Origin: Prochlorococcus sp. AG-347-K10
GTDB taxonomy: Bacteria > Cyanobacteriota > Cyanobacteriia > PCC-6307 > Cyanobiaceae
Assembly (NCBI GenBank): GCA_003278955.1
Contig: QCCB01000003.1
Span: 24,379-88,378 of the forward strand
Reading direction: 5' to 3'
Length of the DNA stretch: 64,000 nt
The translations under genes were made by a program, and so were the position numbers. The notes below the pieces were generated by a model. It saw nothing but the letters and a program-made list of their open reading frames with translations, was not told where the DNA came from and made no database searches. Of this stretch, positions 1 to 9,467 are shown piece by piece (the stretch's first letter is position 1; each line of letters begins with the position of its first letter).

Positions 1-1026
1 GCTATTAGATCTATGGGAGATAAATCTACAGCTAAAGAAACTATGGAAGCAGTTGGAGTTCCAACAGTACCTGGTAGTAAAGGCTTGTTATCAAATGTTG
101 ATGAGGCTTATAAATTGGCAGATGATATTGGCTATCCGGTAATTATTAAAGCCACTGCTGGAGGAGGTGGAAGAGGTATGCGGTTGGTTGAAAACTCTGA
201 TAATCTAGAAAAAATGTTTAAAGCAGCTCAAGGCGAAGCAGAAGCAGCTTTTGGTAATGATGGTTTATATATGGAGAAATTTATAAAGAAGCCAAGACAT
301 GTAGAAATTCAAATTTTGGCCGACAGGGCGGGTAATGTTGTTCACTTAGGAGAGCGAGATTGTTCAGTTCAAAGAAGACATCAGAAGCTATTAGAGGAGT
401 CTCCTAGTCCTGCAATTAATACTGAGCTAAGAAAAAAAATGGGGAACGCAGCTATTGCTGCTGCAAAAAGTATCGGCTACGAAGGGGCGGGGACAGTTGA
501 ATTTTTAGTTGATTATGATGATAATTTTTATTTTATGGAGATGAATACTAGGATTCAAGTTGAACATCCTGTTACTGAAATGGTTACAGGAGTTGATTTA
601 ATAGCTGAGCAAATTAAAATCGCAAGCGGAGCAAACTTGGAATTTAATCAGGATGATATCCATTTAAACGGTCATGCCATTGAATGTAGAATCAATGCAG
701 AGGATCCTTCTCACAATTTCCGACCATCACCTGGAAAAATAACTGGGTGGCTTCCTCCAGGTGGCCCTGGTGTAAGGGTGGATAGTCATGTGTATACAGG
801 CTATGAAATACCTCCTTTCTATGACTCATTAATTGGTAAATTAATAGTCTGGGGAAAAGATCGTAATACTGCAATTAAACGTATGAATAGGGCTTTAAAT
901 GAATGTGCGGTCACTGGTATTCCTACAACAATTAACTTTCATCTAACTTTACTGAATAAATCTAAATTTAAGCAGGGTAAGATTCATACTAAATATGTAG
1001 AAGAAGAATTATTGCCAAATTACTGA
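1..1026 (+). CDS. accC: Biotin carboxylase subunit of acetyl-CoA carboxylase (3' part)
   Basis: ATP-dependent carboxylation of biotin on the BCCP protein, the first half-reaction of acetyl-CoA carboxylase in fatty acid synthesis. The frame is open from base 1 (AIRSMGDKS), so the gene starts outside the window and the ATG at 13 is internal. Visible ATP-grasp features are the glycine-rich ATP loop ([11 protein letters not shown]), [12 protein letters not shown], the metal and bicarbonate region ([14 protein letters not shown]), and the C-terminal biotin carboxylase domain (ECRINAEDP...FRPSPG). About 110 residues of the usual roughly 450 are missing at the N-terminus. It is separated from the minus-strand yggT gene by 17 bases, so the two genes are convergent. 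Confidence 0.97.
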   Translation, partial: AIRSMGDKSTAKETMEAVGVPTVPGSKGLLSNVDEAYKLADDIGYPVIIKATAGGGGRGMRLVENSDNLEKMFKAAQGEAEAAFGNDGLYMEKFIKKPRHVEIQILADRAGNVVHLGERDCSVQRRHQKLLEESPSPAINTELRKKMGNAAIAAAKSIGYEGAGTVEFLVDYDDNFYFMEMNTRIQVEHPVTEMVTGVDLIAEQIKIASGANLEFNQDDIHLNGHAIECRINAEDPSHNFRPSPGKITGWLPPGGPGVRVDSHVYTGYEIPPFYDSLIGKLIVWGKDRNTAIKRMNRALNECAVTGIPTTINFHLTLLNKSKFKQGKIHTKYVEEELLPNY

Positions 1027-1043
1027 GAAATAATTACTTATTT

Positions 1044-1349
1044 CTATGAAATATGTGTATGTAATGCAAGTTTTATAAGTCCTTGCTGACCGACTAAAAT
1101 TTCTCTTAAAAAGCTTATAACTCCGATCCAAATTACGGGTCCAACATCAACACCTCCAATAGGAGGAATTAGTTTTCTTGTTAAATTAAGAATAGAGCTT
1201 GATGGTATTGAAATTAATAACCATAAACCTTTACTTAAATCAATTTTTGGGTACCAAGTAAGTATTAATCTTATTAGAAAAACTATAGTTAGATATGAAA
1301 GAGAAATTCCTAAACAAATATCTAAAATTTGAAGAGAGTTTACAAGCAA
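1044..1349 (-). CDS. YggT/YlmG family membrane protein
   Basis: A 101-residue protein with two hydrophobic segments (about residues 8-30 and 70-90) around a loop containing TWYPKIDLSKG and TRKLIPPIGGVDVGP. The pattern RxxxPPxGGxDxxP is typical of the YggT family. Cyanobacterial and plastid YlmG proteins have been linked to nucleoid distribution and division and to cytochrome b6f haem maturation; which applies here cannot be seen. It converges on accC and is divergent from psbX. The family call is firm and the role is inferred. Confidence 0.85.
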   Translation of the reverse strand: MLVNSLQILDICLGISLSYLTIVFLIRLILTWYPKIDLSKGLWLLISIPSSSILNLTRKLIPPIGGVDVGPVIWIGVISFLREILVGQQGLIKLALHTHIS

Positions 1350-1388
1350 GAAATCACAATTATTTAACTCATCTTAATAAATAACCCA

Positions 1389-1416
1389 TTGAAACGTATT
1401 TAATTCGTATTATAAA
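1389..1416 (+). promoter_or_regulatory. Candidate sigma70-type promoter of psbX
   Basis: TTGAAA (1389-1394) and TATAAA (1411-1416) are separated by 16 bases and end about 22 bases before the GTG start of psbX. The boxes match the bacterial -35/-10 consensus well, but the region is very AT-rich, so chance matches are common. Confidence 0.5.
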
Positions 1417-1438
1417 TTGAGAATTTAATATTTAAAAA

Positions 1439-1624
1439 GTGTTTCAAATTTCAAATTTATTACTAGCCGCAGATTTTTCTGCTGAAGTTGCAAATAATTC
1501 AGCAGTTGGAATGATAGGTAGTTTTATTGCGGCTGCCTTACTTATCGTTATTCCAGCCACTGCATTTTTGATTTTTGTTAGCCAGAAAGATTCCCTCGAT
1601 CGTACTTCTACCGGAAGACGCTAG
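1439..1624 (+). CDS. psbX: Photosystem II protein PsbX
   Basis: Small single-span thylakoid subunit of photosystem II, near the PsbE/PsbF side and the QB plastoquinone site in known structures. The 61-residue protein has one transmembrane helix ([22 protein letters not shown], about residues 26-47) followed by a polar tail ([14 protein letters not shown]). Length and the SQKDSLxRT tail fit cyanobacterial PsbX. The start is a GTG with no clear Shine-Dalgarno sequence. It is followed by ycf66 in the same direction after 78 bases, the usual marine picocyanobacterial arrangement as I remember it. Confidence 0.93.
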   Translation: MFQISNLLLAADFSAEVANNSAVGMIGSFIAAALLIVIPATAFLIFVSQKDSLDRTSTGRR

Positions 1625-1702
1625 TTTTTGTAGAAGTTTTAAGTACACTATATATAGGGGATATAAGTAACCCTTTAAAAAATAAATTTTTGGAGAAAGA
1701 AT

Positions 1703-2632
1703 GTGGTCAATGCTAGTCTCAATTGGGCCAGTATTGTTGGTATAGTTCTCGCGGTATGTGGAGGAGGCCTTTATTTCTTAAGGTCCTTTAAGCCTGCCTT
1801 GGCGAGGGATTATGATGTTTTCTTCGCAGCAATTGGACTTTTGTGTGGAGGAATATTATTTTTTCAAGGCTGGAGGTTAGATCCTATCCTTCAGTTTGGT
1901 CAGTTTTTACTTGCAGGAACTACAGTTTTTTTCGCATATGAAAGTGTGCGATTGAGGGGAGTTGCTACTGATCAAGCTAGAAGATCATCTTATTTTGATG
2001 ATGATCCTATTTCTGATGGTCCCAGAAATTCTAGAGGCCGATTTAATGACGATTATGATAGGTTTGAAGAATCTGAAAGACCATCCAGAAGATTTAAACC
2101 TCAAGAAGATGAATTTGAAGAAGATTATATGGAAGGGAGATCTCGTAGGAGGAATGTTTCAAGAGCGATACCCTCTGCTGCAGCAAGTAGAAGTAGGCCA
2201 TCTACAAGAGAAATAAGTCAGTTTGAAAATGACGAACCCATAAGAGAGAGAAGAAAGACTTCTGAAGATAGAAATATTAAACAACCAGAAATAAATAACT
2301 TTGGTGAAAGAAGAAATTTATCTCGTGATGAAGTTAAAACAGGGTCTAGACCCAGAATGAATCGTACAGTTTCTAAACAAGATAATATCTCTGCTCCTAG
2401 TGATTCTTCTCCATTAAGAAAGAAACCTACTAGATCCTCTATTAGGCAGCAAACTTCAACAACTCAAGTAGAAGATGCTTCATTTAAAGATGCTAATCAA
2501 GCCAAAAAACCACGTGAGACTCGTAGAGTGAGCTCTTCAGTTAGATCAAGTTCAAAAAATCAAAATAGTAGATATAACGTTGGAACAAACAAGAAGAAAC
2601 CAAGAGATAACAGTTCTAGATTTGATGATTAA
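1703..2632 (+). CDS. ycf66: Ycf66 family protein
   Basis: Ycf66 proteins are conserved in cyanobacteria and some plastids and have no established function. The N-terminal 85 residues form three hydrophobic helices (WASIVGIVLAVCGGGLYFLR; YDVFFAAIGLLCGGILFFQG; FGQFLLAGTTVFFAYESVRLRG) with the typical GWRLDPILQFGQ loop. Residues 90-309 are a long, low-complexity, charged tail rich in R, S, D and E that is probably disordered and cytoplasmic. The GTG start is supported by GGAGA about 7 bases upstream; an overlapping ATG two bases earlier is in another frame. The shadow ORF 1962-2216 lies inside it. Confidence 0.88.
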   Translation: MVNASLNWASIVGIVLAVCGGGLYFLRSFKPALARDYDVFFAAIGLLCGGILFFQGWRLDPILQFGQFLLAGTTVFFAYESVRLRGVATDQARRSSYFDDDPISDGPRNSRGRFNDDYDRFEESERPSRRFKPQEDEFEEDYMEGRSRRRNVSRAIPSAAASRSRPSTREISQFENDEPIRERRKTSEDRNIKQPEINNFGERRNLSRDEVKTGSRPRMNRTVSKQDNISAPSDSSPLRKKPTRSSIRQQTSTTQVEDASFKDANQAKKPRETRRVSSSVRSSSKNQNSRYNVGTNKKKPRDNSSRFDD

Positions 2633-2908
2633 TTATAAGATTCCTGCCCATTTTAAAAACGATTGTTTACTAAATAATTCAATCAATACTATTGCAAGGA
2701 AGCCAATCATTGCAAATCTTCCATTAGTTATTTCAGAATAACTACTCCATCCAAATTTATATTCATCTTTAATTTCTATAGTTATTTCATCTAATTTATT
2801 GTCTTCAATTTGTTCATTGATCTGATTCGGATCTTTTTGCTCTTCTATAAAACTCTCATTCTCAAAATTAGTGACTTCTGAGTTAGTTTGTTCTTCTTTT
2901 GAATTCAT
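2633..2908 (-). CDS. hli: High-light-inducible (HLIP) chlorophyll-binding protein
   Basis: One-helix member of the LHC superfamily that binds chlorophyll and carotenoid and protects photosystems and chlorophyll synthesis under stress. The C-terminal half carries the signature: FGWSSYSEITNGRFAMIGFL, with the ExxNGRxAMxGF helix at about residues 59-72. The N-terminal 45 residues are acidic and low in complexity (E, N, Q, D), as in the longer type of Prochlorococcus hli genes. It is convergent with ycf66, with the stop codons abutting, and lies 8 bases downstream of the ABC transporter start region's 3' end on the same strand, so the two may be co-transcribed. Confidence 0.92.
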   Translation of the reverse strand: MNSKEEQTNSEVTNFENESFIEEQKDPNQINEQIEDNKLDEITIEIKDEYKFGWSSYSEITNGRFAMIGFLAIVLIELFSKQSFLKWAGIL

Positions 2909-2916
2909 TTTTTTTG

Positions 2917-4899
2917 TTAATCCTTAAAATTATACTTATCCGAAGTCAATAATTTCCAGTCTCCTTGTCCATTTAATTCTAAAATATTTTCGTGAAAATC
3001 TTTTAAGCTAGGTCTATGTCCAACACTTATTAAAGAAAGTTCTCGTTCCTTTAGTAGACTATATAGTTTTTTTTCAGTGTTAATATCTAAAGCACTTGTT
3101 GCTTCATCAAGTACTGCAAATCTTGGAGAATTTAGTAACAGTCTTGCAAAAGCTAATCTTTGTTGCTCGCCTAGGGAAAGAATTCGTGGCCAATCTTGTT
3201 TGATATCAAGATTAGGATACCGATCCACTAAGGTTTTTAAATTTACTTCATGTAGTACAGAAGTAAGATGTTCATCACTAAATTTCTTAACTTCTGTGGG
3301 ATAACATAATTGTTCTCTTAAAGAACCCAGTAACATATATGGTTTTTGAGGTATGAATAATAATTCCCCAATTTTTGGTTTTTTAATTACTCCTTGATCG
3401 GGTTCCCATAAACCACTAATCATTCTTAGTAAAGATGTTTTTCCGCACCCAGATGGTCCTACAACCAAAAGTGATTGATTAGTGTCGATGCTTAAATTTA
3501 AATTTTTAATGATTGTTTTATTTGATCCTGGTGGGCAAAGGTCAGCATTATTAATAAGAATTGAGGGGTAATCTGAAATAACATTTTGATTGTTTGTTGG
3601 GTTGGTTTGACTAATGGATTCAACTTTTGATTGGAATCCTTCTAATCTGCCAATGCCAGCAGTAAATTTTGCAAGTTCTTCGATTTGATTAACAATAAAA
3701 AATAACGAACCTTCAACCATTCCAAATGCAAAGCTTGCCTGAATAAAGCGTCCATAATCAATATCACCTCTAAAGTAAGGGATTGCCATTATTAGATATG
3801 GAAAGAAATTTCCAGCATAATTAATGGATCTTCTCATGACGTCTATTATTACTCTCCAAATAATCAGTAAATTAAAGTTTCTCACCACTTCTCCTAATCG
3901 CCTTTCAGTTTCACTTCGCTCAGGATTCTCCCCAGAGTAAAAGGCTATTGATTCAGCATTATCTCTAATATGAACTAAGCCATATCGAAAATCTGCTTCA
4001 TATCTGAGTTGGTCAAAGTCAATCTTTACAAGATTTTTTCCAGCAATTAAAAGGATAGAAGTTGCAAATGCAGCGTAACCGAATAAAGAAAAAGTAAGTG
4101 TTGTACTAATACTCCATAAAATAAGAATATTAAGTGAAAATGTTAGTAGGGCATCAAAAATACCTAATGTGAAAGAAAGACTTTGACCGGTAAAAGCTCG
4201 AGTATCATCTGTTATTCTTTGATCAGGATTATCTACATCGGTTTGTTCTTCATCATTGGGATTTAATTGGTAATAGGCTTTATTAGTCATATAATCTTTG
4301 ACTAAACTTTTTGAAAGCCATTCTCTCCAAATTATTCCTAATTTATATGTAAAAAATATTTGGGAAACACGTATAGGTAGAGCCACAGCGAAACAACAAG
4401 CGTAAATCCCTAATATCCGATAAAACCCATCTTCTTGTTTTTCTACTAAAGCATTTGTTAAATCTCTTGCTATGAAACCAATACCTGCGTTTATTCCGTT
4501 TACAGCTAAAAGCATTAATACAATTATCGCAAGGAATAACCAATGTAACCATCTTCGGTTTTTTAATTGACGTCTCAAGCTAAAAAAGCTGCCTGATCCA
4601 ATTAGAAATAAGGCAGAGAAAAGCAATCCCCAGCTACCAGCCCAAATCGAATTGACAGTACTTACCACACCTCCAAAATACTTTTCAAGAAATATTGGTT
4701 GAAGGTTTTCAAAAAAACTTATTATGCCTGTAAGACCAACAAGTACTACTCCACCAACACAAAATAAAAGAGAAATCAAAAGCCATATGAATTGAAGTCC
4801 ATTGCATTGATCTATTGGAAGAAAAAATGGCTGAGATAGCTTCCTTAATTTTTGTAGTTGGTATAATATTTTGGATTTATTATTAACTACTTTATTCAT
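2917..4899 (-). CDS. ABC transporter, fused permease and ATPase (SbmA/BacA-like, ABC_membrane_2)
   Basis: Fused half-transporter of 660 residues. The membrane domain (about residues 30-420, some six helices) is followed by one ABC ATPase. Walker A is GPSGCGKTS, the signature is LSLGEQQRLAFAR and Walker B is FAVLDEATSALD. The layout and sequence (LTNALVEKQEDGFY, WREWLSKSLVKDYM, NPDQRITDD) match the peroxisomal-ABCD/YddA/BacA-related family, whose members move vitamin B12, peptides or acyl-CoA. The substrate cannot be read from sequence. Export of a lipid or uptake of a corrinoid are both possible. An hli gene follows it 8 bases downstream. Confidence 0.88.
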   Translation of the reverse strand: MNKVVNNKSKILYQLQKLRKLSQPFFLPIDQCNGLQFIWLLISLLFCVGGVVLVGLTGIISFFENLQPIFLEKYFGGVVSTVNSIWAGSWGLLFSALFLIGSGSFFSLRRQLKNRRWLHWLFLAIIVLMLLAVNGINAGIGFIARDLTNALVEKQEDGFYRILGIYACCFAVALPIRVSQIFFTYKLGIIWREWLSKSLVKDYMTNKAYYQLNPNDEEQTDVDNPDQRITDDTRAFTGQSLSFTLGIFDALLTFSLNILILWSISTTLTFSLFGYAAFATSILLIAGKNLVKIDFDQLRYEADFRYGLVHIRDNAESIAFYSGENPERSETERRLGEVVRNFNLLIIWRVIIDVMRRSINYAGNFFPYLIMAIPYFRGDIDYGRFIQASFAFGMVEGSLFFIVNQIEELAKFTAGIGRLEGFQSKVESISQTNPTNNQNVISDYPSILINNADLCPPGSNKTIIKNLNLSIDTNQSLLVVGPSGCGKTSLLRMISGLWEPDQGVIKKPKIGELLFIPQKPYMLLGSLREQLCYPTEVKKFSDEHLTSVLHEVNLKTLVDRYPNLDIKQDWPRILSLGEQQRLAFARLLLNSPRFAVLDEATSALDINTEKKLYSLLKERELSLISVGHRPSLKDFHENILELNGQGDWKLLTSDKYNFKD

Positions 4900-4941
4900 T
4901 ACTCGACTAGTTTTATAGAATAAATTATAACTTTTAGCAGT

Positions 4942-5220
4942 CTATTGACCAAAGCCAATAAATGAAAGTGCCCAGTCAGGTAAATTTAAATAATTTAGGA
5001 TTGTTGTATCAAATTCATGAACTTTTGGAAAACATTTATCTAACACCCACCATAAGAGAAAAGGTAGATTAAATAAAATTTGTAATTGCCATTTATAAGT
5101 TAAAACGTTCCATATTTTTATTAATTTAGTTTTGAGAGAATCGTCTAGATCTTCCCAATTTTTTGAGACTAAATTGAATAAATTTTTGGATTTTGTATTT
5201 AAGGAATCTGGTGTATTCAT
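4942..5220 (-). CDS. Conserved cyanobacterial hypothetical protein, 92 aa
   Basis: I do not recognise a named family. The protein has a charged N-terminal half and a central hydrophobic stretch (LQILFNLPFLLWWVLDKCFP, about residues 47-66) that may be one membrane helix, then an amphipathic end (LNLPDWALSFIGFGQ). It lies between the HIT gene and the ABC transporter on the same strand with spacers of about 45 bases, so an operon is possible. Coding potential is supported by the clean ATG start and by filling the gap between two solid genes. Confidence 0.6.
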   Translation of the reverse strand: MNTPDSLNTKSKNLFNLVSKNWEDLDDSLKTKLIKIWNVLTYKWQLQILFNLPFLLWWVLDKCFPKVHEFDTTILNYLNLPDWALSFIGFGQ

Positions 5221-5266
5221 TATGTTTTTATTTATTTATAACCCATAAACTTTTCTTTCGAGAGTT

Positions 5267-5608
5267 TTAACCTGGGGGCCAATTCATTTTTCTTCCAGAT
5301 AAAAAATGAATATGTAAATGAAAAACTGTTTGTCCCGATTCTGCTCCAGTATTAATTACTGTTCTCCAATTAGTTAAATTTTTTGATTTAGCTATTTTGC
5401 TACCAACAAAAAGTAAATGCCCTAACAAATTTGCATCCTCTTCAATACAATATAGTAGGCTGATAATTGGCTTTTTTGGAATCACTAAAAAATGAACTGG
5501 TGCTTGCGCTTGGATATCGTTAAAAGCAATACATAACTCATCTTCATAAAGCTTATCGCAGGGTATTTCTTCATTAATTATTTTTTGAAATATTGTAGTT
5601 TCAGTCAT
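5267..5608 (-). CDS. HIT family nucleotide-binding protein (HINT-like)
   Basis: Histidine-triad hydrolase or transferase acting on nucleoside phosphoramidates and similar nucleotides. The family features are the N-terminal FQKIINEEIPCDKLYEDE, the AQAPVHFLVIPKKPI segment (about residues 34-48), and the triad HLHIHFLSGR near residue 96. Its 113 residues are normal for HINT. The stop is 4 bases downstream of the def start region, so def and this gene are probably transcribed together on the minus strand. Confidence 0.93.
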   Translation of the reverse strand: MTETTIFQKIINEEIPCDKLYEDELCIAFNDIQAQAPVHFLVIPKKPIISLLYCIEEDANLLGHLLFVGSKIAKSKNLTNWRTVINTGAESGQTVFHLHIHFLSGRKMNWPPG

Positions 5609-5612
5609 TAGA

Positions 5613-6218
5613 TTAATTAATAGAAATTACATCTTCTTCGTTAAACCCTTCCTTTATAAGTTCTTTGTTTAAATCATCTTTTGATGTAACTCTATCAACA
5701 AATAGTATTCCGTTTAAATGATCCATTTCATGTTGAATACACCTCGCTAGAAGTCCATCGGCTTTCATTTTACGTGGTCTACCCATTTCATCCCTAAATT
5801 TTAATTTAATAGTTGATGGTCTTACTACATTCAAATAGACGCCAGGTATACTCAAACAGCCTTCTTCGTATGAATTAAGAGTTGTTCCAAAGTCTGTAAT
5901 TTCTGGATTGATTAATATTAAAGGTTCTGCTGCTGAATCTTCAAAATTTACATCTATCACAAGAAGCTCCTTGTTGATACCAATTTGAGGTGCGGCAAGT
6001 CCAATTCCTTTAGCTGCATACATGCTTTGAAGCATTTCTCTAGCAAGTTTTCTAATCGATTCGTCAACTTTAGTGATTCTTATGGAATTTTTTCTCAATA
6101 CATCATCACCAAGTTTATAAATGTCTAGAGATGGCTTACCTGTTTGTTCTTTTGCAATTTTTTCTGAGCTTCCACTTGTTCTTGACTTTTTTGCAAGTTG
6201 TGAAAAATGGTTTGCCAC
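5613..6218 (-). CDS. def: Peptide deformylase
   Basis: Metalloenzyme that removes the formyl group from the N-terminal methionine of new proteins. All three motifs are present: GIGLAAPQIG (about residue 71), EGCLSIPG (about 119) and QHEMDHLNG (about 161), supplying the metal Cys and two His and the catalytic Glu. At 201 residues it has an N-terminal extension of about 28 polar residues, as is common in cyanobacterial type 1B enzymes. It is divergent from the S9 peptidase gene with a 73-base spacer that probably holds both promoters. Confidence 0.97.
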   Translation of the reverse strand: MANHFSQLAKKSRTSGSSEKIAKEQTGKPSLDIYKLGDDVLRKNSIRITKVDESIRKLAREMLQSMYAAKGIGLAAPQIGINKELLVIDVNFEDSAAEPLILINPEITDFGTTLNSYEEGCLSIPGVYLNVVRPSTIKLKFRDEMGRPRKMKADGLLARCIQHEMDHLNGILFVDRVTSKDDLNKELIKEGFNEEDVISIN

Positions 6219-6291
6219 GTTAAAAAGTTTTTAATTAAGAGTTTAGCTATAAAAATACTAGCACTTTAATTTACTTTCTTTATATTTTTAA

Positions 6292-8217
6292 ATGAGTAAT
6301 GATGATAAGTTAAAAGTTAGGCAAACTGAATTTAAAAAAAATGCTTACAAAGAATTAACTATTATTAGGGATACCATTTTTTGGATTGATGTTGATGGTG
6401 AAGGTCAAAATGAGAATGCTATTTTTGCAAGACCATTTAATGATAAAGGGGCGTTTCCTCAGAAATTAACAAGTAATAAGCATAACATTAAAAATAATTT
6501 TCATGGATATGGTGGTAAATCATATAAATGTATAAACTTTAAAAATAATTTTTATTTAATATGGATAGATCAGATTACTAAGGCATTATGGTTTCAAATT
6601 TTTAAAGAGGCAGCGTCAAATTATAGAAGTCAAAATATGTATCTCGATTCAGTTCAAGAACCTAGACAACTATCTAAATCAATTGATGGAAATTTCGATT
6701 CTTCATTTGTCATTTCTGAAAAAAATTTTTTGTATGGAATTTGCGAGATAAATAATAGAGATTATTTATTTTCTTTAAATTTAAAAAAAACTAAACAAGA
6801 TATTCATCGAATTAAAAAATTTAAAAATTTTGCTGGAGAATTATCTTCTAATACTTCTGCTAGATTACTTTCTTGGATAGAGTGGGATTCTCCATATATG
6901 CCCTGGGACAAAAATGATCTGTTTTTTGCTCAAATAGATCTAGATGGAGAGTTACAAAAAATAAAAAAATTCTCAAATAAGCTTATAAATGCGGAAAAAA
7001 ACGTTTCTTTTTTTCAACCCTATTGGATAAGTGAAACACTTTTAGTATGTTCTGAAGATAGTTCTGGATGGTGGAATTTGTTATTTTTAGATATTAATGA
7101 AATTGAGAATATTTTTATTAAGAAAAGAGTAGAGAGAAATTTGCTTGAATATGGAGCACCACAATGGGTCTCCGGAATAACATTTTTTTCAGGGACTATA
7201 AAAAATTTATTTTGCCTAGCAAAAAAAGAAAATAATTTAATAGTGGAACAATATAAAGATCTTAAATTTGTTAAGGAATTTTCTACTCCTTTTACTTCAA
7301 TAAGTGATTTCAGTGTTTTTCGAAAAAAAGTTCTTTTAAAAGGTTATGGATCCGATTTTTTGGGAATTGTATTTGAAATTGATTTTGAAAAAAAATTTTT
7401 ATCAAATTTTTCTGAGCAGATATTTGTTGATCAGATAAAAGACTGTTCAAAACCTGAAACATTTTGGTTTAAAGGTTTTGATGATCAATCTACTCATTCT
7501 TTTCTTTATAAGCCGCTTGTTGAAAATTTCAGAAAGCCACCGCTCCTTGTTAGAGCTCATAGCGGACCAACTTCATTTTTTGATGGATCATATAATTCCG
7601 AAGTTCAATATTGGACGACGAAGGGATTTTTTGTTGCTGAAGTTAATTATGGAGGATCATCAGGATTTGGCAAAGCATATAGAGAGAGGTTGAATTATAA
7701 ATGGGGCATTGTTGATTCTTATGATTGCAAAGCACTAGCTCTTGAATTGATTAAATCAAATCAAGTTGACAGTGAAAAAGTAGTAATTTTTGGGAATAGT
7801 GCTGGTGGGTTAACTGCCTTGAATTGTTTATTATATGGGTCTATTTTTACAGCAGCAATTTGTAAATATCCTGTTATTGATTTGAATGATATGCATTACA
7901 ACACTCATAGGTTTGAAAAAGATTATTTAAATTCTTTGGTAGGAAATTATGAAAAAAACTATGATGACTATATAAATAGATCACCGATAAACCATATAAA
8001 CAAAATAAAAAAACCTATCTTATTGTTTCATGGAAAAAAAGATACAGTTATTTCTTATAAACAAACTTTAAAAATTAAAGAAATTTTGATTCAGAAAAAT
8101 AAATATTCAGAAGTTATTCTTTTTGATAATGAAGGGCATGGTTTTAGAAATATTGAAAATAAAGAAGTGGTAATGCAAAAATCTCAGGAATTTTTAAAAA
8201 ATGCTTTGAAAATTTAA
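6292..8217 (+). CDS. S9 family (prolyl oligopeptidase-like) serine peptidase
   Basis: Predicted cytoplasmic peptidase with an N-terminal propeller-like half (residues 1-390) and a C-terminal alpha/beta hydrolase. The nucleophile is in VIFGNSAGGLTAL (Ser about 503), the acid in LLFHGKKDTV (Asp about 584) and the histidine in DNEGHGFR (about 615). The second half also shows the S9 hallmarks LLVRAHSGPTS and YGGSSGFGKAYRE. Its 641 residues fit acylaminoacyl-peptidase or dipeptidyl-peptidase-like members. The stop overlaps the sufS stop by 4 bases on the opposite strand. Substrate specificity is unknown. Confidence 0.9.
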   Translation: MSNDDKLKVRQTEFKKNAYKELTIIRDTIFWIDVDGEGQNENAIFARPFNDKGAFPQKLTSNKHNIKNNFHGYGGKSYKCINFKNNFYLIWIDQITKALWFQIFKEAASNYRSQNMYLDSVQEPRQLSKSIDGNFDSSFVISEKNFLYGICEINNRDYLFSLNLKKTKQDIHRIKKFKNFAGELSSNTSARLLSWIEWDSPYMPWDKNDLFFAQIDLDGELQKIKKFSNKLINAEKNVSFFQPYWISETLLVCSEDSSGWWNLLFLDINEIENIFIKKRVERNLLEYGAPQWVSGITFFSGTIKNLFCLAKKENNLIVEQYKDLKFVKEFSTPFTSISDFSVFRKKVLLKGYGSDFLGIVFEIDFEKKFLSNFSEQIFVDQIKDCSKPETFWFKGFDDQSTHSFLYKPLVENFRKPPLLVRAHSGPTSFFDGSYNSEVQYWTTKGFFVAEVNYGGSSGFGKAYRERLNYKWGIVDSYDCKALALELIKSNQVDSEKVVIFGNSAGGLTALNCLLYGSIFTAAICKYPVIDLNDMHYNTHRFEKDYLNSLVGNYEKNYDDYINRSPINHINKIKKPILLFHGKKDTVISYKQTLKIKEILIQKNKYSEVILFDNEGHGFRNIENKEVVMQKSQEFLKNALKI

Positions 8218-9467
8218 GAATTGATTTTTAGAAAATCAATAGTATCTTTTAATTTTTCTATAAACATATCAATTTCCTCCTTATTGGTTGTGAAATTCAT
8301 GCTGATTCTAGCTGTTGATTTAATTCCAATGTATCTGTGAAGAGGTTGACAGCAATGGTGACCACTTCTGATGCAAATTCCTTTTGAATCAAGAATTTCA
8401 GCAATATCATTTGAATGTATATTTTGTATATAAAAGGTGGCAAGAGAGGCTCTGTGTGGATCTATCTCCGGCGATGGACCTATGATTTCAATATTTTCTA
8501 TTTGGTTTAATTTGTCAAATAAATATTTAGTAATATTCTTTTCGTATTCATGAATTTCATTCAATCCAATATTACTAATATAATTAATTGCTTCTGCAAG
8601 ACCTATTGCTTCTGCAATGGCTGGAGTTCCAGCTTCAAATTTATGTGGTAGCTCTGCCCAAGTACTTGTCTCTTCAAAAACATCTTGAATCATTTCGCCA
8701 CCTCCAAAGAGAGGAGGAATTTTTTCTAGGATTTCCTTTCTTGACCAGAGGAAACCAATACCTGTAGGACCGCATAGTTTATGTCCTGATCCAGCTAAAA
8801 AATCTATATTAAGATCTATCACATCCAGTTTTTGATGAGCCAAACTTTGGCATGCATCTATTAATACTAAAGAACCTTTTTGTTTAGCTAATTTAGTGAT
8901 TTCTTTGATTGGATTACAGCAACCTAGAGTATTACTAACATGTACCAGGCTAACAAGTTTAGTTCTAGATGTTAGTTTTGATTTAAAGTCGTCTATATCT
9001 AATTTCCCATCTTTATCTATACCTATAAATTTTAATTTGCATTTATTTTTTGCTGCAACCATTTGCCATGGAACTATATTGCTATGATGCTCCATTATTG
9101 ATAAGAGAATTTCATCGTTTTCTTTTAATGAATATTCGCCCCATGATCTAGCTACTAGATTGATTGCCTCAGTAGCATTTCTTGTGAAAATAATTTCTTT
9201 TGCCGAATTCGCTTCTATGTATTTGCTAATTAAATATCTCGCATTTTCAAATTCTTCTGTTGCTTTAGCACTTAATTGATGTGCCCCTCTATGTACATTG
9301 GCATTAAAGTTTTTGTAATATTCATCAATTTTTTTTAAGACTTGTATAGGTTTTTGTGTGGTCGCAGCATGGTCTAAATAAATAATTTGATCATTACCTT
9401 TTAAGTTCTTATTTAAAAGAGGAAAGTCTTTCTTCGTGATTTCAGGGAAATTTTGAATCGTTTCCAT
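8214..9467 (-). CDS. sufS: Cysteine desulfurase SufS
   Basis: PLP enzyme that takes sulfur from cysteine for Fe-S assembly on the SufBCD scaffold. The PLP lysine is in AGSGHKLCGPTGIGFLW (about residue 230) and the persulfide cysteine lies in IRSGHHCCQPLHRY (about 370). The PLP-phosphate region NATEAINLVA and the HHSNIVPWQ segment are also typical of class V aminotransferase-like SufS. Last gene of sufBCDS: its start overlaps the sufD stop by one base. The length of 417 residues is normal. Confidence 0.97.
   Translation of the reverse strand: METIQNFPEITKKDFPLLNKNLKGNDQIIYLDHAATTQKPIQVLKKIDEYYKNFNANVHRGAHQLSAKATEEFENARYLISKYIEANSAKEIIFTRNATEAINLVARSWGEYSLKENDEILLSIMEHHSNIVPWQMVAAKNKCKLKFIGIDKDGKLDIDDFKSKLTSRTKLVSLVHVSNTLGCCNPIKEITKLAKQKGSLVLIDACQSLAHQKLDVIDLNIDFLAGSGHKLCGPTGIGFLWSRKEILEKIPPLFGGGEMIQDVFEETSTWAELPHKFEAGTPAIAEAIGLAEAINYISNIGLNEIHEYEKNITKYLFDKLNQIENIEIIGPSPEIDPHRASLATFYIQNIHSNDIAEILDSKGICIRSGHHCCQPLHRYIGIKSTARISMNFTTNKEEIDMFIEKLKDTIDFLKINS

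Noticed and set aside
692-874. 60-aa minus-strand frame inside accC
   Set aside because: Antisense to the conserved C-terminal biotin carboxylase domain; no support as a gene.
1962-2216. 84-aa plus-strand frame inside ycf66
   Set aside because: It lies in another frame of the low-complexity tail of Ycf66 and reads as repetitive D, L, E and M; no independent support.
7478-7693. 71-aa frame inside the S9 peptidase
   Set aside because: Shadow of the catalytic half of the peptidase in a second frame.
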